Positions 58,026-64,000 of a stretch of 64,000 bases of DNA are shown here, piece after piece (position 1 is the first letter of the stretch; each line of letters begins with the position of its first letter). This DNA comes from Acidimicrobiales bacterium (GTDB lineage: Bacteria > Actinomycetota > Acidimicrobiia > Acidimicrobiales > SZUA-35): NCBI GenBank assembly GCA_028285495.1, contig JANQPB010000042.1:186001-250000 (forward strand). Direction: 5' to 3'. A program made the translations under genes and the position numbers. The notes beneath the pieces were generated by a model that was given only the letters and a program-made list of their open reading frames with translations, searched no databases and was not told where the DNA came from.

Positions 58026-59498
58026 GTGGCCAGCGACCCGCCCCGTCCCGACACCGACGCCACCGGCGAGAACCGCACCACCGGCGAGGCCTACGAGGCG
58101 TGGCTCGTCGGTCGTCTCCTGGCGATCTACGGGGGCCGGCCCTGGATCGCGGCCGCCGAGGTCACCCAGGGCGCGGTCGCGCTGGCCGCCCACCTCCGCG
58201 ACGCCTACGACGCCGACGTGCTCGCCGTCGGCGCCCGACCCGGTGTCGGGGACCTCGACCCCGACGTGCCGCTGGTCTCGATCGACCTGCCGCCCGAGAC
58301 CACGATCCGCGGTGCCATCGACTCCGCCCAGGCGGCGCTGGTCGAGCCCCCGTCGTGGGCGCAGGCCCACATCGACGGCTGGGACCCGGCCGGCGCCGCC
58401 CGCGTCATCGGTGGCCCGCTCCTGCGATCGGCGACGATGCTCGGTCGACCGACGTTCGGTCCCCGCCTCGAGGCCTGGGTCGCCCTGGAGGACAAGGTCA
58501 GGATCGAGTCGGTCCTGGCCGAGGCCGGGCTCGACGTCGTGCCCCGGGAGATCGTCGATGCCGAAGATCGGGCCGGGCTCCTCGCCGCCCATCGGCGACT
58601 CGCCTCGCCGTCCGGCACGGTGTGGGCCGGCGACGATCGCTCCGGCCAGCACGGCGGCGGCGAGGGCACCCACTGGGTCGCCGACGACCGCGACGCCGCC
58701 GCGCAGGCCGAGCAGCTCGGGACCTACGACCGGGTCCGGGTCATGCCGTTCGTCGAGGGAGTTCCCTGCAGCATCCACGGCCTCGTCGTCGGCCCCGCCC
58801 GGATCGCCGCGTTCCGCCCGTGTGAGATGATGACGCTGCGGGACCGGTCGGCCCGCCGGTTCGTGTACGCCAGGGCCTCGACCCACTGGGATCCGTCGCC
58901 GACCGACCGGGCGGCCATGGTCGGTGCGGCCAGGCGGGTCGGCGAGGTGTTGGCCGAGCGGGTCGGCTTCCGGGGCATGTTCACCCTCGACGGTGTGCTC
59001 GGTGCCGACGGGTTCGTCCCCACCGAGGTCAACCCCCGGCTCGGGGCGGCGCTCCCGAACCAGCACCCGACCACCGGCGGGCCGGAGATCCGCCTGCACC
59101 TCGTCAACCAGGCCGTCATCGACGGGGCCCTCGCCGACCTCGACCCGTCGGCGTTCGAGCGGTGGCTCGTCGACCGGCTCGACCGCCACCGGCGGGCGAC
59201 GTCGATCATCATCGTCGAGCGGGCGCCGGACGCCGAGCGGCGAGGCCACCTGGTCGCCGGCCCGGACGGCTCGGAGCCGACGCTGGTCGAACCGGTCGGG
59301 GACGGGGACCGCCCGGCCTCGCTGGCGAGCGTCGTCTGGGGGCAGGGTCCCGGCGGGCCCATGCTCCGGATCGACGAGATGCGAGGGCTCCCCGTCGGAC
59401 CACCGACGGCCCCGACCCTCGTGACCTGGCTGCGGGCCATCGACGGGGCCTGGGACGTCGGCCTCCCGCCGATCGAGGCGGCCCGGCCGATCCGGTAG
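58026..59498 (+). CDS. ATP-grasp domain protein, unknown substrate
   Basis: 490 residues, cytoplasmic. Central part resembles the ATP-grasp fold: LEDKVRIESVLAEAGLDVVPREIV (start of the central domain), RVRVMPFVEGVPCSIHGLVV (nucleotide contacts) and GFRGMFTLDGVLGADGFVPTEVNPRLGAALPNQ, where Glu and Asn of TEVNPR bind Mg-ATP. The N-terminal domain (LLAIYGGRPWIAAAEVTQGAVALA) would bind the carboxylate substrate and the last 130 residues are family-specific. Such enzymes ligate a carboxylate to an amine or thiol. GGGAGGG 8 bases before the GTG acts as ribosome site. Followed by hisS 53 bases later; no pathway neighbours identify the product. Confidence 0.74.
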   Translation: MASDPPRPDTDATGENRTTGEAYEAWLVGRLLAIYGGRPWIAAAEVTQGAVALAAHLRDAYDADVLAVGARPGVGDLDPDVPLVSIDLPPETTIRGAIDSAQAALVEPPSWAQAHIDGWDPAGAARVIGGPLLRSATMLGRPTFGPRLEAWVALEDKVRIESVLAEAGLDVVPREIVDAEDRAGLLAAHRRLASPSGTVWAGDDRSGQHGGGEGTHWVADDRDAAAQAEQLGTYDRVRVMPFVEGVPCSIHGLVVGPARIAAFRPCEMMTLRDRSARRFVYARASTHWDPSPTDRAAMVGAARRVGEVLAERVGFRGMFTLDGVLGADGFVPTEVNPRLGAALPNQHPTTGGPEIRLHLVNQAVIDGALADLDPSAFERWLVDRLDRHRRATSIIIVERAPDAERRGHLVAGPDGSEPTLVEPVGDGDRPASLASVVWGQGPGGPMLRIDEMRGLPVGPPTAPTLVTWLRAIDGAWDVGLPPIEAARPIR

Positions 59499-59535
59499 CG
59501 GCCGGAAATCAGGCGGCTGGCGGCCCGGCGACCAG

Positions 59536-59541
59536 TACGAT
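59536..59541 (+). promoter_or_regulatory. -10 element of hisS
   Basis: TACGAT, 10 bases before ATG 59552. Confidence 0.45.
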
Positions 59542-59551
59542 CGGGCGGGCC

Positions 59552-60817
59552 ATGGCCCGATCCGACTTCCAGACGCTCCCCGGCACCCGGGACCTCCTCG
59601 AGCCCGCCTCCGGTCGGGTCCGGACGGTCGTGTCGACGTTCGCCGAGCTGGCCGAGGGCGCCGGCTTCGGGCAGATCGTGACGCCGATGTTCGAGGACGT
59701 CGGGGTGTTCGTCCGCCTCGGCGAGGCGTCCGACGTGGTGGCCAAGGAGCTGTACACCTTCACCGACAAGGGTGGGCGCGACATCGCCCTGCGGCCCGAG
59801 TTCACCGCCTCGGTGTGCCGGGCCTTCGTCCAGAACCGCCCCGTCACGCCGTGGAAGACGTGGTACGCCGGGCCAAGCTTCCGCTACGACAAGCCCCAGA
59901 AGGGTCGCTACCGCCAGTTCGACCAGGTCGGGGCCGAGGTCATCGGCTCCAACGATCCCGACGTCGACACCGAGCTGATCGCCCTGGCCTGGCGGTTCTA
60001 CCAGCGGCTCGGGCTGACCGACCTCACGCTGCTGGTCAACACCCTCGGCGACGCAGCCGAGCGTCCCACCTACCTGGCGGCCCTCCGGACCTACCTGGAG
60101 GCCAACGCCGGCGAGCTGTCCGAGCAGGCGAGGGTGACGATGGCGGTCAACCCGCTGCGGGTCCTCGACTCGAAGCGGCCCCAGGACCGGGCCGTCGTCG
60201 AGGCCGCGCCGCTCCTGGGCGACTTCCTCTCCGACGACGCCGCAGCGGCCTGGGAGCGGGTGCTGGGTGGGCTCGACGCCATCGGCATCCCCTACGTCGT
60301 CGAGCCGAAGCTGGTGCGCGGCCTCGACTACTACACCCGCACCACCTTCGAGTTCACCACCGACGCCCTCGACGCGGCCCAGAACGCCGTCGGTGGCGGC
60401 GGCCGCTACGACGGTCTCGTCGCCGCCCTCGGTGGCCCCGAGGAACCGGGCGTCGGCTTCGCCCTTGGCGTCGACCGCACCGTCCTGGCCTGCGAGGCCG
60501 TCGGGGCGTTCGGCGACGACGAGCCGCCGGTCGACGTCTGGGTCGTCGCCACCACCGGCGGGACCGACGGGCTCGAGCTGGTCGAGTCGCTCCGGTCGGC
60601 CGGGATCCGGGCCGATCGGGCCTACGACGGCCGCTCGATGAAGGCCCAGATGAAGCGGGCCGACCGCTCCGGGGCCGCCATCGCCCTGATCGTGGGGGAG
60701 AGCGAGGCGGCGGCCGGTACCGTCTCCGTGAGGCCCCTCCGAGGCGAAGCCGAGCAGGCGCCGGTCGACCGCAACGAGGTCGTCAACCGGGTCGCGGAGC
60801 TCCTGGCCGGCGATTGA
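59552..60817 (+). CDS. hisS: Histidine--tRNA ligase
   Basis: 421 residues, class II synthetase. Motif 1 region QTLPGTRDLLEPASGRVRTV, motif 2 GPSFRYDKPQKGRYRQFDQVGAEV, histidine-binding LVRGLDYYTRTTFEF, motif 3 GVGFALGVDRTVL, and a C-terminal anticodon-binding domain (VDVWVVATTGGT ... RADRAYDGRSMKAQMKRADRSGA). ATG at 59552 is 10 bases after TACGAT (59536-59541). Followed by a hairpin and aspS, the common hisS-aspS arrangement. Confidence 0.96.
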   Translation: MARSDFQTLPGTRDLLEPASGRVRTVVSTFAELAEGAGFGQIVTPMFEDVGVFVRLGEASDVVAKELYTFTDKGGRDIALRPEFTASVCRAFVQNRPVTPWKTWYAGPSFRYDKPQKGRYRQFDQVGAEVIGSNDPDVDTELIALAWRFYQRLGLTDLTLLVNTLGDAAERPTYLAALRTYLEANAGELSEQARVTMAVNPLRVLDSKRPQDRAVVEAAPLLGDFLSDDAAAAWERVLGGLDAIGIPYVVEPKLVRGLDYYTRTTFEFTTDALDAAQNAVGGGGRYDGLVAALGGPEEPGVGFALGVDRTVLACEAVGAFGDDEPPVDVWVVATTGGTDGLELVESLRSAGIRADRAYDGRSMKAQMKRADRSGAAIALIVGESEAAAGTVSVRPLRGEAEQAPVDRNEVVNRVAELLAGD

Positions 60818-60822
60818 GCGCC

Positions 60823-60843
60823 CGGCCGGCGTCGAGCCGGCCG
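60823..60843 (+). terminator. Hairpin after hisS
   Basis: CGGCCGGC, 5-base loop GTCGA, GCCGGCCG; 6 bases after the hisS stop. No U-tract. Confidence 0.4.
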
Positions 60844-60890
60844 CCCGACCCTCGACCGTTCCCCCAACCCCCGATCAGGTAGTCAGAATC

Positions 60891-62639
60891 ATGATGCGAA
60901 CCCATCTCTGTGGCGAACTCGACCCGTCGCACGTCGGCCAGCAGGTCGCCGTGACCGGTTGGGTCAACCGGCGCCGGGAGCACAGCCAGCACCTGGCCTT
61001 CGTCGACCTCCGCGACCACTCGGGGATCGTGCAGTGCGTCGTCGACAACTCGGTCGACGTCCGCAGCGAGTACGTGGTCCGCATCACCGGCACGGTGACC
61101 GAGCGCCCCGATGGCACGGTCAACGACAACCTGGCCACCGGCCGGATCGAGATCACCGACGTCGCCGTCGAGGTGTTGTCGGTGTCCGAGCCGCCGCCGT
61201 TCCCCCTCGACGAGCGGGCCGACGAGGTCGACGAGATGGTCCGCCTCCGCCACCGCTACCTCGACCTTCGCCGTGAGCGGATGCAGCGCAACCTGCGCAT
61301 CCGGTCCCAGGTCAACGCCGCGGTGCGGACTGCGATGCTCGCCCAGGACTTCGTCGAGGTGGAGACCCCGATGCTGATGCCGCCGACGCCGGAGGGGGCC
61401 AGGGAGTTCATCGTCCCGTCCCGCCAGCGGCCCGGCTCGTTCTACGCCCTGCCCCAGTCACCCCAGCTCTACAAGCAGCTGCTGATGGTCGGCGGGCTCG
61501 ACCGCTACTTCCAGATCGCCCGCTGCATGCGAGACGAGGACCTCCGGGCCGACCGCCAGTACGAGTTCATGCAGCTCGACCTCGAGATGAGCTTCGTCAC
61601 CGTCGACGACGTGCTCGATGCGGTCGAGGTGTCGGTGCTCGACGCGGCCGAGGCCGTCACCGGCGTCCGGCCGACCGACGTGCCCCGGATCACCTGGCAC
61701 GACGCCATGAACCGCTTCGGCACCGACAAGCCCGACCTGCGCTTCGCCATGGAGCTGGTCGAGCTGACCGACGCCTTCGCCCAGACCGGGTTCAAGGCCT
61801 TCGCCACCGCCGGCTCGATCAAGGGCATCAACGCCAAGGGCGCGGCCCCCGACTGGGGTCGCAACAAGCTCGACGGCCTGACCGACGACGCCAAGTCGTT
61901 CGGGGCGAAGGGCATGGTCTGGATGAAGGTCACAGCCGGCGACGCGGGCGCCCTGACCTTCGAGTCGCCGGTGGCCAAGTTCCTGTCCGACGACGAGCAG
62001 AAGGCCCTGATCGACCGGCTCGACGCCGAGGTTGACGACCTGCTGCTACTGATCGCCGACGAGTGGCACACGACGTGTGAGGTCCTCGGCGAGCTGCGGA
62101 ATCGGCTCGGCCGCCCGCCGGTGTCCGAGGGCCCCTACGAGTACCTGTGGGTGGTCGACTTCCCCCTGTTCGTCGGGATGGACGACGCCACCGGCAACCC
62201 GAAGCCGGGTCACCACGCCTTCTGCCACCCCCACCCGGAGGACCTCGACAAGCTCGAGAGCGACCCGATGGCGGTCCGGGCCTGGGCCTACGACCTCGTG
62301 CTCAACGGCTGGGAGCTCGGCTCGGGCAGCATCCGGATCCACGATCCCGCCCTCCAGCAGCGGGTGTTCGACCTGATGGGGATCGAGGCCGACGAGGCCG
62401 AGCAGCGCTTCGGCTTCTTCCTCAACCCGTTCAAGTACGGGGCGCCGCCCCACGGCGGCTTCGCCTACGGCCTCGACCGGCTGACCGCGATCCTGGCCGG
62501 CGAGGACAACATCCGCGAGATCATCGCCTTCCCCAAGCCGCAGTCCGGCGTCGACCCGATGACCGGGGCCCCGACCGAGATCGCCGAGACGACCCTGGCT
62601 GAGCTGGGCGTCCGGGTCCTGCCGCCGCCCGTCGACTGA
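60891..62639 (+). CDS. aspS: Aspartate--tRNA ligase, probably non-discriminating (Asp/Asn)
   Basis: 582 residues, bacterial-type class II AspRS: OB anticodon domain (VAVTGWVNRRREHSQHLAFVDLRDHSGIVQ), FIVPSRQRPGSFYALPQSPQLYKQLLM, motif 2 YFQIARCMRDEDLRADRQYEFMQLD, insertion domain, and motif 3 FAYGLDRLTAIL. His31 and the Gly of RPDGTVN match the two positions that mark non-discriminating AspRS in Pseudomonas, so the enzyme may also charge tRNA-Asn for the amidotransferase route. Either of two ATGs (60891, 60894) may be used. Two or three strong hairpins follow the stop. Confidence 0.95.
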   Translation: MMRTHLCGELDPSHVGQQVAVTGWVNRRREHSQHLAFVDLRDHSGIVQCVVDNSVDVRSEYVVRITGTVTERPDGTVNDNLATGRIEITDVAVEVLSVSEPPPFPLDERADEVDEMVRLRHRYLDLRRERMQRNLRIRSQVNAAVRTAMLAQDFVEVETPMLMPPTPEGAREFIVPSRQRPGSFYALPQSPQLYKQLLMVGGLDRYFQIARCMRDEDLRADRQYEFMQLDLEMSFVTVDDVLDAVEVSVLDAAEAVTGVRPTDVPRITWHDAMNRFGTDKPDLRFAMELVELTDAFAQTGFKAFATAGSIKGINAKGAAPDWGRNKLDGLTDDAKSFGAKGMVWMKVTAGDAGALTFESPVAKFLSDDEQKALIDRLDAEVDDLLLLIADEWHTTCEVLGELRNRLGRPPVSEGPYEYLWVVDFPLFVGMDDATGNPKPGHHAFCHPHPEDLDKLESDPMAVRAWAYDLVLNGWELGSGSIRIHDPALQQRVFDLMGIEADEAEQRFGFFLNPFKYGAPPHGGFAYGLDRLTAILAGEDNIREIIAFPKPQSGVDPMTGAPTEIAETTLAELGVRVLPPPVD

Positions 62640-62641
62640 GC

Positions 62642-62719
62642 GTCCCGGTGCGGAGCACCGGGACCCCGAGTTTCGCCTGGGCGAAACGTCGCCGGTTCCC
62701 GGGCCGCCCCCCGCCCGGG
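62642..62719. terminator. Three tandem hairpins between convergent aspS and VOC genes
   Basis: GTCCCGGTG/CACCGGGAC (62642-62650, 62656-62664), GTTTCGC/GCGAAAC (62670-62676, 62681-62687) and CCCGGGC/GCCCGGG (62698-62704, 62713-62719), all perfect. Likely a bidirectional terminator without U-tracts. Confidence 0.55.
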
Positions 62720-62757
62720 CTGGGCGAGGGCGCGGCCGCTCGGCGCCGACCGGCGGG

Positions 62758-63129
62758 CTACTCGGCCGGCGGGGTGAACACGCCGACGACACTGCCGTCC
62801 GGGTCGGCCAGGTTGGCGAAGGTCAGGCCGTCGGGCAGGACCTCGGGCCCGGCCAGGACCTTGCCGCCCAGCTCCTCGGCCTGCCGGCAGGCGGCCTCGA
62901 CGCTCGGCACCATGACCGAGAACATGGCGTAGTTGGTCGGCATGCCCGCCTGGGACGTGGTGACGGCGCCCGGGATGCCCTCGCCGGCGTCGGCCATGCG
63001 GTAGGCGGGACCGACCGGACCGTCGGTGAAGGTCCAGTTGAACAGCCGGCCGTAGAAGGCCTCGGTGGTGGCCTGGTCGCTGCCGGCGATCTCGAACCAG
63101 CCGACGGGGGCGGGGGTTGCGGTGCTCAT
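62758..63129 (-). CDS. VOC/glyoxalase-family protein
   Basis: 123 residues with one vicinal-oxygen-chelate domain: VGWFEIAGSDQATTEAFYGRLFNWTFTD, IPGAVTTSQAGMPTNYAMFSVMVPSVEAACRQAEELGGKVLAG and FANLADPDGSVVGVF. Such proteins dimerise and use a metal in a beta cup to act on small molecules (glyoxalase, dioxygenase, resistance proteins); the substrate is unknown. AAGGAG (63141-63136) lies 6 bases before the ATG. Downstream of the WYL regulator on the same strand and separated from it by a 165-base gap full of inverted repeats, so it is a likely target of that regulator. Confidence 0.86.
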   Translation of the reverse strand: MSTATPAPVGWFEIAGSDQATTEAFYGRLFNWTFTDGPVGPAYRMADAGEGIPGAVTTSQAGMPTNYAMFSVMVPSVEAACRQAEELGGKVLAGPEVLPDGLTFANLADPDGSVVGVFTPPAE

Positions 63130-63147
63130 GGGGATCTCCTTCGGAGT

Positions 63148-63189
63148 TGTCGGTGAGCGGGACGGGCGTGTGCCCGTCCCGCACCGACA
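63148..63189. promoter_or_regulatory. Long inverted repeat in the leader of the VOC gene
   Basis: Arms TGTCGGT + GCGGGACGGGC (63148-63154, 63157-63167) and GCCCGTCCCGC + ACCGACA (63172-63189): 18 paired bases, a 2-base bulge and a GTGT loop. It lies directly upstream of the ribosome site of the VOC gene; could be the regulator's terminator, an operator, or a structure in the VOC mRNA. Confidence 0.6.
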
Positions 63190-63243
63190 CCCTGAACCAC
63201 GCCGCCGACAGCCCTCCGTCGGCGAAACCAGAGAGTTCCGGGT

Positions 63244-63271
63244 GAATCCCGACACCGTCCTGTCGGGATTC
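63244..63271. terminator. Perfect 11-bp inverted repeat after the WYL gene
   Basis: GAATCCCGACA (63244-63254) and TGTCGGGATTC (63261-63271), 6-base loop, starting 24 bases after the WYL stop. No U-tract follows, so either a terminator or a regulator binding site. Confidence 0.45.
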
Positions 63272-63294
63272 GGGTTCGAACTGCGCAAGTGCGT

Positions 63295-63999
63295 TCAGCC
63301 GAAGATGTCGGGCTGCTGGAGGAGCTCGGGCATGAACTCGAGGAACCGGTCGGGATCACGGACCGGGGCGGCGTCGCCGGTCAGCTCCGCCCCGTGGATC
63401 CGGTCGAGCCGGAACGAGCGGGCGTCGTCCCGCAGGCGGCACCAGCCGACGAGGTACCAGTCGTCGTCGATGGCGACGACCCCGACCGGCTCGACCTCCC
63501 GCTTCGACGCCACCGACTGGCCGTCGAGGTAGTCGATGGCGACGACCAGCTGCTCGGTGATCGCCCGCTGCACGGTGAGGGGTACCTGGGGGAGCGAGCC
63601 GCCGGCCCGCGGGCGCTGGTAGCGCCGGACCCGGGCCGCCATCGTGCGGGTCTGCTCCAGGTCGTCGGCGGACATGGCCGCCAGCACCTTGTTCCTGGCC
63701 GATCGACCCGCCGCCGCGAACGGTCCCGTGTCGTCCGAGAGCGCAACGGCGATGGCGAGGGCCTCCGTCGGGCTGAAGTTGACCGGGGGGAGGGTCCTGG
63801 CCCGGTCGATCGAGTAGCCGCCCCGCCGACCGGCCGCGCCCCGGATCGGCACCCCGGCCTCCTGGAGGGCCAGGATGTCGCGCTCGATCGTGCGGGTCGA
63901 CACCTCGTAGCGGTCGCCGAGCTCTCTCGCCGTCTGGGATGCCGGAGCCGAGGCCCGCAGCTCCTCGACGATGGCGTAGAGGCGGTCGGTTCGGTTCAT
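63295..63999 (-). CDS. WYL-domain transcriptional regulator (YafY family)
   Basis: 234 residues. N-terminal HTH (DRLYAIVEELRASAPASQTARELGDRYEVSTRTIERDILALQEAGVPI, DeoR-like), then GRRGGYSIDR, a helical linker, and the WYL domain with DDDWYLVGWCRLRDDARSFRLDRI, which senses a ligand (often nucleic acid or nucleotide) in other bacteria. It probably controls the VOC gene downstream and possibly itself. The ATG at 63999 is one base from the window edge, so its promoter cannot be seen. A perfect 11-bp inverted repeat starts 24 bases after its stop. Confidence 0.9.
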   Translation of the reverse strand: MNRTDRLYAIVEELRASAPASQTARELGDRYEVSTRTIERDILALQEAGVPIRGAAGRRGGYSIDRARTLPPVNFSPTEALAIAVALSDDTGPFAAAGRSARNKVLAAMSADDLEQTRTMAARVRRYQRPRAGGSLPQVPLTVQRAITEQLVVAIDYLDGQSVASKREVEPVGVVAIDDDWYLVGWCRLRDDARSFRLDRIHGAELTGDAAPVRDPDRFLEFMPELLQQPDIFG

Positions 64000-64000
64000 G

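Noticed and set aside
63241..63300. Possible tRNA T-arm (GGGTTCGAAC near 63271)
   Set aside because: No cloverleaf can be drawn; the neighbouring stems form the 11-bp inverted repeat instead.
1..64000. CRISPR array, insertion sequence, prophage or integron
   Set aside because: No regularly spaced repeats with unique spacers, no transposase or integrase frame, and no composition break were seen.

Overview
This is a very GC-rich bacterial window with densely packed genes on both strands. No intergenic gap is longer than about 210 bases, and I see no tRNA, rRNA, CRISPR array, insertion sequence or prophage. Mycothiol ligase (MshC), the thrS-HIT-pgsA-acyltransferase-pimA block known from mycobacteria, an InhA-type FabI, and a PdxS/PdxT pair beside yebC-ruvCAB all point to Actinobacteria. 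DUF4214 proteins, SpoIID fusions and YHYH lipoproteins together with leaderless-looking genes make the class Acidimicrobiia my best guess, by inference only.

Layout. 1-9589: surface-glycan region with a DUF4214 protein (cut by the window edge), a SpoIID-DUF4214 fusion, and a tightly overlapping operon for GDP-fucose synthase, three glycosyltransferases, a small coiled-coil protein and dTDP-rhamnose synthase. 9586-12819: MeaB and methylmalonyl-CoA mutase. 12902-16473: a Wzm/Wzt glycan exporter encoded tail to tail, then another glycosyltransferase. 16589-23485: LpdA-like flavoprotein, transglutaminase-like protein, KhtT/KhtU K+/H+ antiporter, acyl-CoA carboxylase alpha subunit and its biotin ligase. 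23660-27993: two M23 peptidases around an ABC ATPase, then a GNAT protein. 28051-30935: FabI, MshC, PlsC. 31022-38357: thrS, HIT, two unknowns, pgsA, PIM acyltransferase, pimA, and a dead-looking M48 protein. 38359-42404: DUF3048 protein, pdxS, pdxT, a tiny secreted-peptide gene and yebC. 42413-44340: ABC exporter. 44444-54868: ruvC-ruvA-ruvB-queA-tgt, yajC-secD-secF and relA. 55049-57975: two YHYH lipoproteins plus a DUF305 lipoprotein. 58026-62639: ATP-grasp protein, hisS, aspS. 62758-63999: VOC protein and WYL regulator.

How it works together. Propionyl/methylmalonyl-CoA metabolism (carboxylase, mutase, MeaB, BirA), envelope lipid and glycan synthesis (PgsA, acyltransferase, PimA, Wzm/Wzt, glycosyltransferases), protein export (YajC-SecDF) and tRNA/translation functions (ThrRS, HisRS, AspRS, QueA/Tgt, Rel) dominate.

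The strongest unexpected signal is regulatory. About twenty transcription units carry a TANNNT-like -10 element placed only 6-10 bases before the start codon, so most genes probably make leaderless mRNAs. At 22647-22653 a single symmetric TACTGTA appears to drive two divergent leaderless genes. Other points worth a look: a Tgt that has lost its three zinc cysteines, an M48 homologue without HExxH, a predicted secreted peptide of about 24 residues with the best Shine-Dalgarno in the window, and unexplained inverted-repeat arrays upstream of the YHYH cluster and between the WYL and VOC genes.
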